From Solimonas variicoloris DSM 15731 (GTDB lineage: Bacteria; Pseudomonadota; Gammaproteobacteria; Nevskiales; Nevskiaceae): a stretch of DNA of 64,000 nt. Both the position numbers and the translations under genes were made by a program. The DNA is taken from positions 62,001-126,000 of the forward strand of contig NZ_KB907926.1 of the NCBI RefSeq assembly GCF_000382285.1. Direction: 5' to 3'. Under the pieces are notes generated by a model. That model saw only the letters and a program-made list of their open reading frames with translations. It was not told the origin of the DNA and did not search any database. Positions 26,706-42,288 of this stretch are shown here, in pieces. Position 1 is the stretch's first letter. Every line of letters starts with the position of its first letter.

Positions 26706-27443
26706 TCAGGAACGCCCGGCCTGCTGCTGCAGCCAGAATTCGGCGAGCTGCAGGTCTTCCGGATAGGTGACTTTGATGTTCGATTCGCGGCCGCGCACCA
26801 GGCGCGGCTTGTAGCCGGCCCGCTCCATCGCCCCGGCCTCGTCGGTCACTTCGAGGCCACGCTCGGCACAGGTCTGCAGGGCCTGGCGCAGCGTCTGCAG
26901 CCGGAACATCTGCGGCGTCTGCGCGCGCCAGCAGAACGCGCGGTCGACGGTCTCGTCGATGCGGCTCTGCTTGTTGGCGCGCTTGAGCGTGTCGGTGACC
27001 GGCAGCGCCAGGATGCCGCCGTGCTCGTCATCGGCTTCCTCGCAGAGCCGGTCGATGTCGCCGGCCTGCACGCACGGCCGCGCGGCGTCGTGGACGAGCA
27101 CGTAGACCTCGCGAAAGTGCGCGGTGCGTTCGGCGACCGCCGCCAGCCCCGCCAGCACCGACTCGGCACGCGCGGCACCGCCGCTGGTGGTGACGATGCG
27201 CGGATGGCGCGCGATCGGCAGCTGCGCGAACTCACTGTCGCTGCGCGGCAGCACCACGACGATGCCGTCGATCCATTCGGCCTGCAGGAACGGCGCCAGC
27301 GACCACTCGATCAGGGTGCGCCCGCGCAGCGGCAGATACTGCTTCGGCCGGCCGCCGCCCATGCGCGTGCCGCCGCCGGCCGCCGGCACCACCGCCCAGT
27401 AGCGCGGGATCGTCGGCGGCCCCTGCCGGCTCGCTCCGCTCAT
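26706..27443 (-). CDS. ispD: 2-C-methyl-D-erythritol 4-phosphate cytidylyltransferase
   Basis: The product is 245 residues from the ATG at 27443. It has the nucleotidyltransferase loop PAAGGGTRMGGGRPKQYL, the central VLVHDAARPC and the closing NIKVTYPEDLQLAE. It couples CTP to MEP to make CDP-ME in the MEP pathway. It is in the conserved eno-ftsB-ispD-ispF order, 80 bp after ftsB. Confidence 0.95.
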   Translation of the reverse strand: MSGASRQGPPTIPRYWAVVPAAGGGTRMGGGRPKQYLPLRGRTLIEWSLAPFLQAEWIDGIVVVLPRSDSEFAQLPIARHPRIVTTSGGAARAESVLAGLAAVAERTAHFREVYVLVHDAARPCVQAGDIDRLCEEADDEHGGILALPVTDTLKRANKQSRIDETVDRAFCWRAQTPQMFRLQTLRQALQTCAERGLEVTDEAGAMERAGYKPRLVRGRESNIKVTYPEDLQLAEFWLQQQAGRS

Positions 27444-27523
27444 CGCGCGCTCCGCGGCGGCGCCGCGGACCGGCCGGCGCGAGCGCCGGCAACGGCACGT
27501 CGGGAAGGATCGAACGTCATGCG

Positions 27524-27802
27524 TTACGGCTGGACGACGAGGTAGAAGGTCTCGCCTTCCTTGACCATGCCCATCGTCGTGCGCGCGCGCCCCTCGATCG
27601 CGACGACGCCGGAGTTCAGATCCTGAACCTCGGCGTCGAGCGTGGCGTTGCGCGCGCGCAGACGCTCGTTCTCGGCCTGCTGCGCCGCCACTTCGCCCTT
27701 CAGGCGATGCGTGTGCGCGACGCCGCCGTTCGCCACCCACAGCCGCCACTGCAGTGCGAGCAGCAGCACGGCGAGGACGGCGAGGACGGCGCGCTGGGCC
27801 AT
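27524..27802 (-). CDS. ftsB: Cell division protein FtsB
   Basis: The product is 92 residues from the ATG at 27802. One N-terminal transmembrane helix (VLAVLAVLLLALQW) is followed by a periplasmic coiled coil (KGEVAAQQAENERLRARNATLDAEVQDL) and a short C-terminal domain (EGRARTTMGMVKEGETFYLV), the exact plan of FtsB. It links FtsL and FtsQ in the divisome. Its start is 19 bp after the eno stop, so it should be cotranscribed with eno. Confidence 0.93.
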   Translation of the reverse strand: MAQRAVLAVLAVLLLALQWRLWVANGGVAHTHRLKGEVAAQQAENERLRARNATLDAEVQDLNSGVVAIEGRARTTMGMVKEGETFYLVVQP

Positions 27803-27821
27803 GCCCGCGGTTCCCGGGCCC

Positions 27822-30607
<2,786 letters not shown>

Positions 30608-30639
30608 GGCGCGGCGCGAAGCGACGCTCGCCGCCAAAG

Positions 30640-30667
30640 AAAAAGGCCGGCTTGCGCCGGCCTTTTT
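30640..30667. terminator. Bidirectional terminator between kdsA and pyrG
   Basis: AAAAAGGCCGGC pairs perfectly with GCCGGCCTTTTT around the loop TTGC. The stem ends in an A-tract on one side and a T-tract on the other, so it can terminate both kdsA (+) and pyrG (-), whose stops lie on either side. Confidence 0.85.
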
Positions 30668-30687
30668 CCTGCCCGTTGCGTGCCGCC

Positions 30688-33746
<3,059 letters not shown>

Positions 33747-33899
33747 GGCGCGTGCCTGTTGCCGATCGATTTCACCGGCGCTGCGCCAGCAGCGGCCGCG
33801 CGCACCAGTGGACGCGTGGCACAGCGCAGCGCCGGACAGGCGGCGCGGCGCGCGGCACGGACGCGCGAGCGACGCGCGCAGCACGCCGGCTTCACATCG

Positions 33900-34862
33900 T
33901 CAGTGGAGCGTTTCGTAGGAGCCGTACGACATCAGCCGCTGGTAGCGCGCCGTCATCAGCTGCGTCATCGGCGTGTGGCGCAGACGCTCGAGGTTGGCGA
34001 TCAGCTTCTGGCGGATCGTCGTCATCATCGCCGCCGGATCGCGGTGCGCGCCGCCGAGCGGCTCCGGCACGATCTCGTCGATCAGCTTGTGCTCGAACAG
34101 GTCCGGCGCGGTAATGCGCATCGCCTCGGCGGCTTCCGGCGCGCGCCCGGCGTCCTTGAACAGAATCGACGCGCAGCCTTCCGGCGAGATCACCGAGTAG
34201 ATGCTGTACTGGAGCATCATGATGTGATCGGCGACGCCGATCGCCAGCGCGCCGCCCGAGCCGCCCTCGCCGATCACCGTCGCCAGCACCGGCGTGCGCA
34301 GCTTCGACAGCTCGAACAGGTTGCGGGCGATCGCCTCGGACTGGTTGCGCTCCTCGGCGCCGATGCCCGGATAGGCGCCCGGCGTGTCGATGAAGGTCAG
34401 GATCGGCAGATTGAACTTCTCGGCGAGCTTCATCAGGCGCAGCGCCTTGCGATAGCCCTCCGGCTTGGGCATGCCGAAGTTGCGGTAGACGCGCTCCTTG
34501 GCGTCGCGGCCCTTCTGCTGGCCGAGCACGACGACGGCACGGCCTTCGAGGCGGGCGACGCCGCCGACGATGCTCGGGTCGTCGGCGAAGTGGCGGTCGC
34601 CGTGCAGCTCGTCCCACTCCGTGAACAGGTTCTTGACGTAGTCGAGCGCGTACGGGCGCTGCGGATGGCGCGCCAGCTGCGCGACCTGCCAGGGCGTCAG
34701 CTTGGCGAACACGCTCTCGGTGAGCTGGCGGCTCTTGACCTCGAGACGCGCGATCTCCTCGGTCAGGTTGACGCCGCTGCCGGTCGTCGCGAAGCGCAGC
34801 TCCTCGATCTTCTGCTGCAGCTCGGCGATCGGCTGTTCGAAGTCCAGATAATTCAGGTTCAT
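33900..34862 (-). CDS. accA: Acetyl-CoA carboxylase carboxyltransferase subunit alpha
   Basis: The product is 320 residues from the ATG at 34862 ([20 protein letters not shown]). The carboxyltransferase core shows [36 protein letters not shown] and [17 protein letters not shown]. With AccD it transfers the carboxyl group from biotin to acetyl-CoA, the committed step of fatty-acid synthesis. dnaE-accA-tilS is a conserved gammaproteobacterial order. A 153-bp spacer with no recognised feature separates it from tilS. Confidence 0.97.
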   Translation of the reverse strand: MNLNYLDFEQPIAELQQKIEELRFATTGSGVNLTEEIARLEVKSRQLTESVFAKLTPWQVAQLARHPQRPYALDYVKNLFTEWDELHGDRHFADDPSIVGGVARLEGRAVVVLGQQKGRDAKERVYRNFGMPKPEGYRKALRLMKLAEKFNLPILTFIDTPGAYPGIGAEERNQSEAIARNLFELSKLRTPVLATVIGEGGSGGALAIGVADHIMMLQYSIYSVISPEGCASILFKDAGRAPEAAEAMRITAPDLFEHKLIDEIVPEPLGGAHRDPAAMMTTIRQKLIANLERLRHTPMTQLMTARYQRLMSYGSYETLH

Positions 34863-34917
34863 CGTCTCTCGTCCTGCGGCCCGCGCCCCGGCGCCGGCTC
34901 CTCTCGTTCGCACCACA

Positions 34918-34936
34918 CGCGGCCCGGCGGGCCGCG
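34918..34936. other. 8-bp GC hairpin just after dnaE
   Basis: CGCGGCCC and GGGCCGCG flank a 3-nt loop, 4 nt after the dnaE stop in the 78-bp dnaE-accA gap. It lacks a T-tract and may stabilise mRNA ends or pause transcription. Confidence 0.4.
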
Positions 34937-34940
34937 AACC

Positions 34941-37900
34941 CTATTCGTCGTCGAAGCTGCCGCCGCCGGCCGAGGCGAAACGCCGTTCGGGAATCGGCGG
35001 CTGGAAGCGCTTGTACTGAACTTTAACGCAATCGGCGCCGAGCGACTGTTGCAGCGCGACGACCGTGTCGTCGTTGAGACGCAGCTTCCAGTCGGCGCCG
35101 AATTCGAGCTCGCAGGCCGCGCTGGCGCCACGATAGCGGACGCCGACCACCGTCTGCCCGCCGCGCAGCGGCGTCAGGCGCTTGCGCAATGCCAGCACCT
35201 CGCCGGACGGACGCCGCCAGTCGAGCAGCAGGCGCGTCGCGTAATCGCGCAGGACGTCGTCGAGCGACAGGAATTCCGGCGCGTACAGCCGCGGCTCCGG
35301 GTCGCGCCCCTCGCGGGCCGGCGACAGGCCGATCTCGGCGATCGCGAACACCAGCTGGTCGGGCTTCACGAACGGCGCGTACTTCGACCATTTGTCGGCG
35401 TCGATCCAGGTCGCCAGCTGCGAGGAGCGGTCCTCGAGCGTCAGCTTGTAGCTGGCGCCGCCGCGGCCGTCGCCCTTGAAGAAGCGCAAATCGCGCACCC
35501 AGGCGGCGAACATCAGCTTGCTGCGCGGCTGCCAGATCGGCTTGCCCTTGGCGTCGACCGGCTGCGGCACGGCGTGCTGCTGGATCAGCTCGTGCAGGCG
35601 GCCGCTGCAGACCTGCTCGACGATCTCGCCGTAGGCTTCGATCGGGTGGCCGGACAGATAGAAACCGAGCGTCTCGCGCTCGCGCGCCAGCAGCTCGCGC
35701 TGCGACCAGTCGGTCTCCAGATCGGGCTCGACCTGGCGCTCCTGCTTGGCGGCGCCGCCGCCGAGCCCGAACAGGTCGTTCTGCCCGGAATCGGCGCTGG
35801 CCGCCGCCGCCTCTGCCAGCTGCAGCGCCTTCGGCAGCGTCTTCATCAGCGACGGCCGATTCAGGCCGAAGCCGTCCATCGCCCCCGAGCAGATCAGCGC
35901 CTCGAGTACGCGCTTGTTGGCTTTCTTGGTGTCGACACGCTTGCAGAAATCGAACAGATCCTTGAACGGCCCGTTCTGCTCGCGCTCGGCGATGATGCCT
36001 TCGAGCGCCGCCTCGCCGGCGCCCTTGATCGCGCCGAGGCCGTAGCGGATCGCGCCGGGCCCCGGCACGGTGAAGCGGAAGTAGCTGGTGTTGACGTCCG
36101 GCGGCAGCATCGTCAGGCCCATGCGCAGACACTCCTCGCGCATGGTGACGATCGTGTCGGTGTGCTGCATTTCGCAGGACAGCACCGCCGCCATGAACTC
36201 GGCCGGATAGTGCGTCTTCAGCCACGCGGTCTGGTACGAGACCAGCGCGTAGGCGGCGGCGTGCGACTTGTTGAAGCCGTAGTTCGCGAACTTGTCCATC
36301 AGGTCGAAGACCTGCGTGGCGACATCCGCATCGACGCCGCGGCCGATCGCGCCCGAGGTGAAGACCTCGCGCTGCTTATCCATCTCGGCCTTGATCTTCT
36401 TGCCCATCGCGCGACGCAGGAGATCGGCGCCGCCGAGCGTGTAGCCGGCCAGGCGCTGCGACATCTGCATCACCTGCTCCTGATAGACGAAGATGCCGTA
36501 GGTCGGCTGCAGCACGACTTCCATGTCCGGATGCAGATAGGTGACCGGCGCGTCACCGCGCTTGCGTGCGCAGTACTCGGGAATCAGCTCCATCGGACCC
36601 GGACGGTACAGCGAGACGAGCGCGATGATGTCCTCGAAGGTATCCGGCCTGAGGTCCTTCGAGGCGCGCTGCATGCCCGGGGATTCCATCTGGAACACCG
36701 CGGTCGTATCGCCGCTCGCGTACAGCGCGTAGGTCTCGGCATCGTCGATCGGCAGCTTGAGCACTTCGATGCTGCGCCCCGAGCTCTTCTCGATGTTGAC
36801 GACCGCCTCCTGAATCACCGTCAGCGTCTTCAGGCCGAGGAAGTCGAACTTCACCAGGCCGGCCGACTCCAGGTCCTTCATGTCGAACTGCGTGCGCATG
36901 CCGGCGCCGCCGGCTTCGCAGTACATCGGCGTGTAGTCGCTCAACGGCTTTGGAGCGATGACGACGCCGCCGGCGTGCACGCCGACGCCGCGCGTCACGC
37001 CCTCGAGCGCGAGGCCCATGTCGATGACCGCGCGCGTGTCCTCCTCGGCGTCGTAGCGCTGCTTGAGCTCCGGCACCGAGTCGAGCGCGTCGACCAGGGT
37101 CGCGCCGGGCGTGCCGGGAATCAGCTTGGCGATCGAATCGGCGAAGCCGTAGCCGTGGCCCATCACGCGCGCGACGTCGCGGATCACGCCGCGCGCCGCC
37201 ATCGTCGCGTAGGTGATGATCTGGCCGACGCGCTCGCGACCGTACTTGTGCGTGACGTATTCGATCACGCGGTCGCGATTGTCCATGCAGAAGTCGACGT
37301 CGAAGTCCGGCATCGACACGCGCTCCGGATTGAGGAAGCGCTCGAACAGCAGGTTGTACGGCAGCGGGTCGAGGTCGGTGATCTTGATCGCGTAGGCGAC
37401 CAGCGAACCGGCGCCCGAACCGCGGCCGGGTCCGACCGGGCAGCCGTGCGTCTTCGCCCACTCGATGAAGTCGGAGACCACCAGGAAGTAGCCGGCGAAG
37501 CCCATCTTTTCGATGATGCCGAGCTCGTAGTCGAGCCGCTTCCAGTACTCCGCCTCCGGCGCCGCGAGCGTGATCATCGCGAAGCGCTCGCGCAGGCCCT
37601 CCTCGGCGCGATGGCGCAGCCAGGAGTTGGTGTCGTAGCCGTCCGGCACCGGGAAGTTCGGCAGGTGGTACGGCGGCGCGAACTTCAGCGTCAGCGAGCA
37701 GCGCCGTGCGATCTCCACCGAATTCGCCAGCGCCTCCGGCAGATCGGCGAACAGCGCCGCCATCTCGTCGGCCGACTTCAGGTACTGCTCTTCGCTGTAC
37801 TCGCGCGGCCGCTTCGGATCGTTGAGCACGCGGCCCTGGGCGATGCAGACGCGCGCCTCGTGCGAATCGAATTCCTCGCGCGTCAGGAAGCGCACGTCGT

Positions 37901-38540
37901 TGGTCGCGACCAGCGGCACCTGCTCGTGCCGCGACAGCGCCACTGCGGCGTCGACCCATTCGTCGTCGCCGGTGCGTCCGCAGCGCGAGATTTCCAGATA
38001 CAGGCGCTGCGGGAACAGAGCCTGCAGCTCGGCCAGCGCCTCGCGCGCGGCGGCGACATTGTCTGCAAGCGCGGCACGGAAGATCGCACCGTCGCGGCCG
38101 GACATCGCAATCAGGCCGCCGGCGTATTCGCGCAGCCAGGCGCGCGTCACCAGCGGCGAACCCTTGCCCTGCCCGTCCGTGTAGGCCAGCGACAGCAGCT
38201 TGGCGATGTTGCGGTAGCCGCTATCGTCCTGCACCAGCAGCGTCAGGCGCTCGGCGGCATCGCCGCCGGCCGCGGGCTCCAGCCAGACGTCGCAGCCGAT
38301 GACCGGCTTGACGCCGGCGCCCTCCGCCGACTTGTAGAACTTCACCATCGCGAACAGATTGTTCTGGTCGGTGATGGCGATCGCCGGAAAGCCCAGCTCG
38401 GCGGCCTTCGATACCAGCGTCGCGCCGACGCCGCCGCCCTTGCGCTTCGGCGGCTCGACGCGCACGACGCTGTCGGTCAGCGAGAACTCGGTGTGCACGC
38501 GCAGGTGCACGAAGCGCACGGTGTCGCCGGTCCCGCTCAT
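34941..38540 (-). CDS. dnaE: DNA polymerase III subunit alpha
   Basis: The product is 1199 residues, slightly longer than E. coli DnaE (1160). The N-terminal PHP domain begins [17 protein letters not shown]. The polymerase core has [18 protein letters not shown], the catalytic acidic [26 protein letters not shown] and [20 protein letters not shown]-type finger sequences ([20 protein letters not shown]). An OB-fold and C-terminal domain follow ([11 protein letters not shown] onward). It is the replicative polymerase. Its start overlaps the rnhB stop (ATGA), so the two are coupled. Confidence 0.97.
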   Translation of the reverse strand: MSGTGDTVRFVHLRVHTEFSLTDSVVRVEPPKRKGGGVGATLVSKAAELGFPAIAITDQNNLFAMVKFYKSAEGAGVKPVIGCDVWLEPAAGGDAAERLTLLVQDDSGYRNIAKLLSLAYTDGQGKGSPLVTRAWLREYAGGLIAMSGRDGAIFRAALADNVAAAREALAELQALFPQRLYLEISRCGRTGDDEWVDAAVALSRHEQVPLVATNDVRFLTREEFDSHEARVCIAQGRVLNDPKRPREYSEEQYLKSADEMAALFADLPEALANSVEIARRCSLTLKFAPPYHLPNFPVPDGYDTNSWLRHRAEEGLRERFAMITLAAPEAEYWKRLDYELGIIEKMGFAGYFLVVSDFIEWAKTHGCPVGPGRGSGAGSLVAYAIKITDLDPLPYNLLFERFLNPERVSMPDFDVDFCMDNRDRVIEYVTHKYGRERVGQIITYATMAARGVIRDVARVMGHGYGFADSIAKLIPGTPGATLVDALDSVPELKQRYDAEEDTRAVIDMGLALEGVTRGVGVHAGGVVIAPKPLSDYTPMYCEAGGAGMRTQFDMKDLESAGLVKFDFLGLKTLTVIQEAVVNIEKSSGRSIEVLKLPIDDAETYALYASGDTTAVFQMESPGMQRASKDLRPDTFEDIIALVSLYRPGPMELIPEYCARKRGDAPVTYLHPDMEVVLQPTYGIFVYQEQVMQMSQRLAGYTLGGADLLRRAMGKKIKAEMDKQREVFTSGAIGRGVDADVATQVFDLMDKFANYGFNKSHAAAYALVSYQTAWLKTHYPAEFMAAVLSCEMQHTDTIVTMREECLRMGLTMLPPDVNTSYFRFTVPGPGAIRYGLGAIKGAGEAALEGIIAEREQNGPFKDLFDFCKRVDTKKANKRVLEALICSGAMDGFGLNRPSLMKTLPKALQLAEAAAASADSGQNDLFGLGGGAAKQERQVEPDLETDWSQRELLARERETLGFYLSGHPIEAYGEIVEQVCSGRLHELIQQHAVPQPVDAKGKPIWQPRSKLMFAAWVRDLRFFKGDGRGGASYKLTLEDRSSQLATWIDADKWSKYAPFVKPDQLVFAIAEIGLSPAREGRDPEPRLYAPEFLSLDDVLRDYATRLLLDWRRPSGEVLALRKRLTPLRGGQTVVGVRYRGASAACELEFGADWKLRLNDDTVVALQQSLGADCVKVQYKRFQPPIPERRFASAGGGSFDDE

Positions 38541-39199
38541 GCGCAGACCTCGTCCGGCGGCAGCAGATCCGGCGGCAGGGTGTCCTCGTCCGGCACCGCG
38601 CCGAACCGCTCGCGCTGCGCGCAGGGCGCGAAGCTCATGCGATGCAGCGCGCAGACGCCGAGCCGGCGCAGCGCGTCCATGTGATCCGGCGTGCCGTAGC
38701 CCTTGTGGCGGGCGAAACCGTAACCTGGGTATTCGGCGTCGAGGCGCTGCATTTCGCGGTCGCGCGCGACCTTGGCGAGGATCGACGCCGCCATGATCGG
38801 CGCATGGATCGCATCGCCCTCGACGACCGCCTCGGCGCTGAAGTTCCAGACCGGCAGGCGGTTGCCGTCGACCAGGCAGTGCAGCGGCGCCGGCGTGAGG
38901 GCCTCGGCGGCCCGGCGCATCGCCAGCATCGAGGCGTGCAGGATGTTGAGGCGGTCGATCTCCTCGATCTCGGCGCGCGCGATCGCGAAAGCGAGCGCAC
39001 GCTCGCGGATGCGCTCGAACAGCGCCTCGCGCCCGGCCGGGCTGAGCTTCTTGGAATCGTCGAGGCCACGGATGCCGTGGCGCTGGTCGAGGATCACGGC
39101 GGCGGCGTAGACCGGTCCCGCCAGGCAGCCCCGCCCGGCCTCGTCGAGGCCGGCGACGAGCGGCACCCGATAGGAAGCGATGGAGACCCGACGTGGCAT
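38537..39199 (-). CDS. rnhB: Ribonuclease HII
   Basis: The product is 220 residues from the ATG at 39199. It has [21 protein letters not shown] with the catalytic DE pair, [32 protein letters not shown] and [18 protein letters not shown]. It removes RNA primers and misincorporated ribonucleotides. The C-terminus has an acidic, Pro-rich tail ([15 protein letters not shown]). A TAGAAT box lies 8 bp before the ATG, which would make any transcript from it essentially leaderless. It overlaps dnaE by 4 bp. Confidence 0.95.
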   Translation of the reverse strand: MPRRVSIASYRVPLVAGLDEAGRGCLAGPVYAAAVILDQRHGIRGLDDSKKLSPAGREALFERIRERALAFAIARAEIEEIDRLNILHASMLAMRRAAEALTPAPLHCLVDGNRLPVWNFSAEAVVEGDAIHAPIMAASILAKVARDREMQRLDAEYPGYGFARHKGYGTPDHMDALRRLGVCALHRMSFAPCAQRERFGAVPDEDTLPPDLLPPDEVCA

Positions 39200-39206
39200 G
39201 CGCGGA

Positions 39207-39235
39207 ATTCTAGGCGCTCGCGGCGACGATGACAG
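39207..39235 (-). promoter_or_regulatory. Possible internal promoter for rnhB-dnaE
   Basis: Minus strand: CTGTCA (39230-39235), 17 nt, TAGAAT (39207-39212). The same 13-mer CTAGAATTCCGCG occurs just upstream of dapE (59132-59144). The start point would fall at the rnhB ATG. Confidence 0.3.
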
Positions 39236-39264
39236 GCTTGACGAAACGGCGAAACCGCGAACGC

Positions 39265-40413
39265 TCAGGCGCCAAGCAGTCCGGCGACGACCTCGGCGGC
39301 GCGCGCCGCGGCGTCGCAGCGCAGCGTGGCGCGCACGCGATCGAAAGCGGCGAGCTGGCGCGCGCGCGCGCCGCCCGGCGCCAGCAGCTCGACGACGGCG
39401 GCGGCGAGCCGCTCCGGCGTGGCGTCGTCCTGCAGCAGTTCCGGCACCGGCGCCTCGTCGGCGAGCAGGTTCGGCAGGCTGACGTACTTGGTCTTGAGCA
39501 GGCCTGCCTTCAGCAGCAGCCAGGCGGTGAGCGGCGAGCCGCGGTACGAGACCACCATCGGCCGGCCAAGCAGCAGGCATTCGAGCGTCGCCGTGCCGGA
39601 GGCGATCAGCACCGCGTCGGCCGCCTGCATCGCCTCGCGCGACTGGCCGTCGAGCAGCGTCCAGGTCAGTCCGGCGGCGTGCGTGGCGATCGCCGCTTCC
39701 ATCGGCGCGCGCAGCGCCGGCTTGGCGAGCGGCGTCACGAAGCGCACGCCGGGCACCTGCGCGGCGATCAGGTGCGCGGCGCGCGCGAACGGCTCGGCCA
39801 GATACTTCAGTTCCGAACCGCGGCTGCCCGGCAGCACGGCGACGACCGGGCCGTCCGTCGGCAGCCCGAGCCCGGCACGCGCCTGCGCCGGCGTCACCGA
39901 AGCGTCGAGCTGGTCGGCGAGCGGATGGCCGATGTAATCGGCGGAAACCCCGCGCGCGGCGTAGAACGCCGGCTCGAACGGAAACAGGCAGAGGATGCGC
40001 TCGACCGCGCGGGCAATGGTCTTGACGCGGCCGGCGCGCCAGGCCCAGACGGTCGGACTGACGACGTGCACGGTGCGGATGCCCTGCTCGCGCAAGCGCC
40101 GCTCGACGCCGAGATTGAAGTCCGGCGCGTCAATGCCGATCACCACGTCGGGCCGATCGGCCGACAGGCGCCGGATCAGCGCGCGACGCAGGCGCAGGAT
40201 GCGCGGCAGCGCCGGCAGGACCTCGGCGATGCCCATCACCGACAGCTGCTCGATCGAAGCGATCGCCTCGACGCCGGCGGCCTGCATGCGCGGCCCGGCG
40301 ACGCCATAGAAGTGCGCCGCCGGCAGGCGCGCGCGCAGCGCCGTCACCAGCGCCGCGCCGAGCAGGTCGCCGGACATCTCGCCGGCGACCAGCGCGATCT
40401 TCGGTGCGGCCAT
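39265..40413 (-). CDS. lpxB: Lipid-A-disaccharide synthase
   Basis: The product is 382 residues. The GT-B glycosyltransferase features are [51 protein letters not shown]-type text ([18 protein letters not shown]), [10 protein letters not shown] and [10 protein letters not shown]-type text ([13 protein letters not shown]). It joins UDP-2,3-diacylglucosamine to lipid X at the inner-membrane face. It is in the lpxD-fabZ-lpxA-lpxB series but separated from lpxA by the peroxiredoxin gene (19 bp upstream). Confidence 0.96.
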   Translation of the reverse strand: MAAPKIALVAGEMSGDLLGAALVTALRARLPAAHFYGVAGPRMQAAGVEAIASIEQLSVMGIAEVLPALPRILRLRRALIRRLSADRPDVVIGIDAPDFNLGVERRLREQGIRTVHVVSPTVWAWRAGRVKTIARAVERILCLFPFEPAFYAARGVSADYIGHPLADQLDASVTPAQARAGLGLPTDGPVVAVLPGSRGSELKYLAEPFARAAHLIAAQVPGVRFVTPLAKPALRAPMEAAIATHAAGLTWTLLDGQSREAMQAADAVLIASGTATLECLLLGRPMVVSYRGSPLTAWLLLKAGLLKTKYVSLPNLLADEAPVPELLQDDATPERLAAAVVELLAPGGARARQLAAFDRVRATLRCDAAARAAEVVAGLLGA

Positions 40414-40432
40414 CAGGACGCGCGCGCGCCGC

Positions 40433-40984
40433 TCACGGCGCCGGCGCGGCAGCGTTCTGCGCCTTCCACTGCCTGATCGCGTTGAGCGTGTTGCCGACGT
40501 GCTGGCTCGGATCCATCGCGCTGTACGCGTAGAGGATCTTGCCGTCCGGGGTGACGACGTACGAGATGCGGCTGGCGTAGTTCACCAGCGGCAGCTTGGC
40601 GTCGTAGGCCTTCATGATCTTGCCGTCGCTGTCGGCAGCGACCGGGAACTTGCCGCCGCATTCGGTCAGCGAGAACTTGTGCAGCGTGTCGATCTCGTCG
40701 TTCGACACGCCGATCACCGTCGCGCCGAGCGCCTTGTACTGGTCCATTGCCTCGGCGAACAGATGCGCCTCGACGGTGCAGCCCTTGGTGAAGGCCTTCG
40801 GATAGAAGTAGACGACGACCGGCCCCTGCTTGAGCGCCGCGGCGAGCGAGAACGCGTAGTCCTTGCCGGCCAGCGAGGCCGGCGCCGAGAAATCCGGCGC
40901 ACTGGCACCGACCTGCAGCGCCGCCCAGGCCGGCAACGCCAGCACCAGCGCCATCACGATCCACAGCCGTTTGATGATCCGCAT
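40433..40984 (-). CDS. Exported peroxiredoxin (AhpC/TSA, BCP/PrxQ-like)
   Basis: The product is 183 residues. A signal peptide (MRIIKRLWIVMALVLALPAWA) precedes a thioredoxin-fold domain. The peroxidatic motif is YPKAFTKGCT (P-x3-T-x2-C, Cys69), and a second cysteine at 109 (TECGG) could be the resolving residue. It should reduce hydroperoxides in the periplasm, with an unknown thiol donor. It is placed between lpxA (36 bp) and lpxB (19 bp), with both gaps tight, so it is cotranscribed with lipid A synthesis, an unusual neighbour for those genes. Confidence 0.87.
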   Translation of the reverse strand: MRIIKRLWIVMALVLALPAWAALQVGASAPDFSAPASLAGKDYAFSLAAALKQGPVVVYFYPKAFTKGCTVEAHLFAEAMDQYKALGATVIGVSNDEIDTLHKFSLTECGGKFPVAADSDGKIMKAYDAKLPLVNYASRISYVVTPDGKILYAYSAMDPSQHVGNTLNAIRQWKAQNAAAPAP

Positions 40985-41020
40985 GACACGCTCCTCGCGA
41001 GATTCGCCGACGGAGGCCCT

Positions 41021-41806
41021 TCAGCGCTGCAGCGCGCGCTTCGAGCCGTTGATGAACGCCAGCATATACGCGACATGCGTCGAAACGGATGCCGTCTGCG
41101 CCAGTTCCTGCTTGACCTTGTCCAGCGTCTGGCCGGACAGGAAGATCAGCTTGTAGGCGTCCTTGATCGCCGCCACATCCTCGGCCGCGAAACCGCGCCG
41201 GCGCAGGCCCTCGGCGTTGATGCCGCGCGCCTCGGCCGGATGGCCCTGCACCATGATGAACGGCAGCACGTCGCGGGTGATGACGCTGCCGCCGCCGGTG
41301 AAGACGTGGTTGCCGATCTGGCAATACTGGTGGATCAGCGTGTAGCCGCCGCAGCCGACGTAGTCGCCGAGCAGCACGTGGCCGGCGAGCGAGGTGTTGT
41401 TGGCGAGGATGTTGTGGCTGCCGACGATGCAGTCGTGGCCGATGTGCACCGCCGCCATGATCCAGTTGCGGTCGCCGACCTTGGTCAGGCCGTCCTGCTC
41501 CTTCATCGTGCCGCGCTGGATCGTCACGTACTCGCGGATCGTGTTGCCGTCGCCGATCTCGACGCGCGTCGGATCGTCGGGCTTGGCGGTCATGTCCTGC
41601 GAGATCTCGCCGAGCGAAGCGAACTGGAAAATCTTGTTGCCGCGGCCGATCGTCATCGGCCCGCGCAGCACCACATGCGGGCCGATCCAGGTGTCGGCGC
41701 CGATCGTCACGCCGGGACCGATGATGCTGTACGGGCCGACCTCGACCGTCTCGTGCAGTTCGGCCTTCGGATCGACGATCGCGGTCGGATGGATGCGCGC
41801 CGTCAT
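41021..41806 (-). CDS. lpxA: UDP-N-acetylglucosamine acyltransferase
   Basis: The product is 261 residues. Left-handed beta-helix hexapeptide repeats fill most of the protein (IHPTAIVDPKAELHETVEVG ... VGDRNWIMAAVHIGHDCIVG), followed by the alpha-helical C-terminal domain. The catalytic His sits in the VHIGHDC segment. It transfers an R-3-hydroxyacyl chain from ACP to UDP-GlcNAc, the first step of lipid A synthesis. It overlaps the fabZ stop by 4 bp. Confidence 0.97.
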   Translation of the reverse strand: MTARIHPTAIVDPKAELHETVEVGPYSIIGPGVTIGADTWIGPHVVLRGPMTIGRGNKIFQFASLGEISQDMTAKPDDPTRVEIGDGNTIREYVTIQRGTMKEQDGLTKVGDRNWIMAAVHIGHDCIVGSHNILANNTSLAGHVLLGDYVGCGGYTLIHQYCQIGNHVFTGGGSVITRDVLPFIMVQGHPAEARGINAEGLRRRGFAAEDVAAIKDAYKLIFLSGQTLDKVKQELAQTASVSTHVAYMLAFINGSKRALQR

Positions 41807-42288
41807 GCCGCCGACCCGTCGGTGTCGTAGTTCACCGTGCGCAGCACGCAGATCAGATCCGCCTCGCTGGCGAGTTCGTCGCCGACCGTTGCGCGCGTGC
41901 GGAATTTCCAGATGTCGCGCTTGTTCTTCTCGAGCTCGACATGGAAGGTCAGCGTATCGCCGGGGATCACCGGGCGCTTGAAGCGGCAGTTGTCGATGCC
42001 GGCGAAGTACAGCACCAGACCATCCTTGGCGCGCAATCCGGACTTGTGGATCGCCAGCAACCCGCAGGTCTGCGCCAACGCCTCGATCTGCAGCACGCCC
42101 GGCATCGTCGGCAGGCCCGGGAAGTGTCCCGGGAAGAACGGCTCGTTGTAGGTGACGTTCTTGATCGCCGTCAGCGTCATCTTCTCCTCGTCGATCGCCA
42201 GCACGCGGTCGACGAGCAGAAACGGATAGCGGTGCGGCAACAGCTTGAGGATTTCGCAGATGTCAAAGGATGTCGTTGTTGTCGTCAT
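41803..42288 (-). CDS. fabZ: 3-hydroxyacyl-ACP dehydratase FabZ
   Basis: The product is 161 residues. It has the hot-dog fold with ILKLLPHRYPFLLVDRVL and the catalytic segment FFPGHFPGLPTMPGVLQIEA, with its His and the later Glu. It dehydrates 3-hydroxyacyl-ACPs, competing with LpxA and LpxD for the hydroxyacyl pool. The start overlaps the lpxD stop by 26 bp, and the 3' end overlaps lpxA by 4 bp. Confidence 0.97.
   Translation of the reverse strand: MTTTTTSFDICEILKLLPHRYPFLLVDRVLAIDEEKMTLTAIKNVTYNEPFFPGHFPGLPTMPGVLQIEALAQTCGLLAIHKSGLRAKDGLVLYFAGIDNCRFKRPVIPGDTLTFHVELEKNKRDIWKFRTRATVGDELASEADLICVLRTVNYDTDGSAA

Noticed and set aside
33747-33884. Upstream extension of tilS to an earlier start
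   Set aside because: The added 46 residues are Arg/Ala-rich and unlike TilS N-termini; the GTG at 33746 places the PP-loop at the expected distance.
40413-41324. Open frame spanning lpxA and the peroxiredoxin gene
   Set aside because: It is an out-of-frame reading on the same strand; its start lies inside lpxA and no domain is recognisable.
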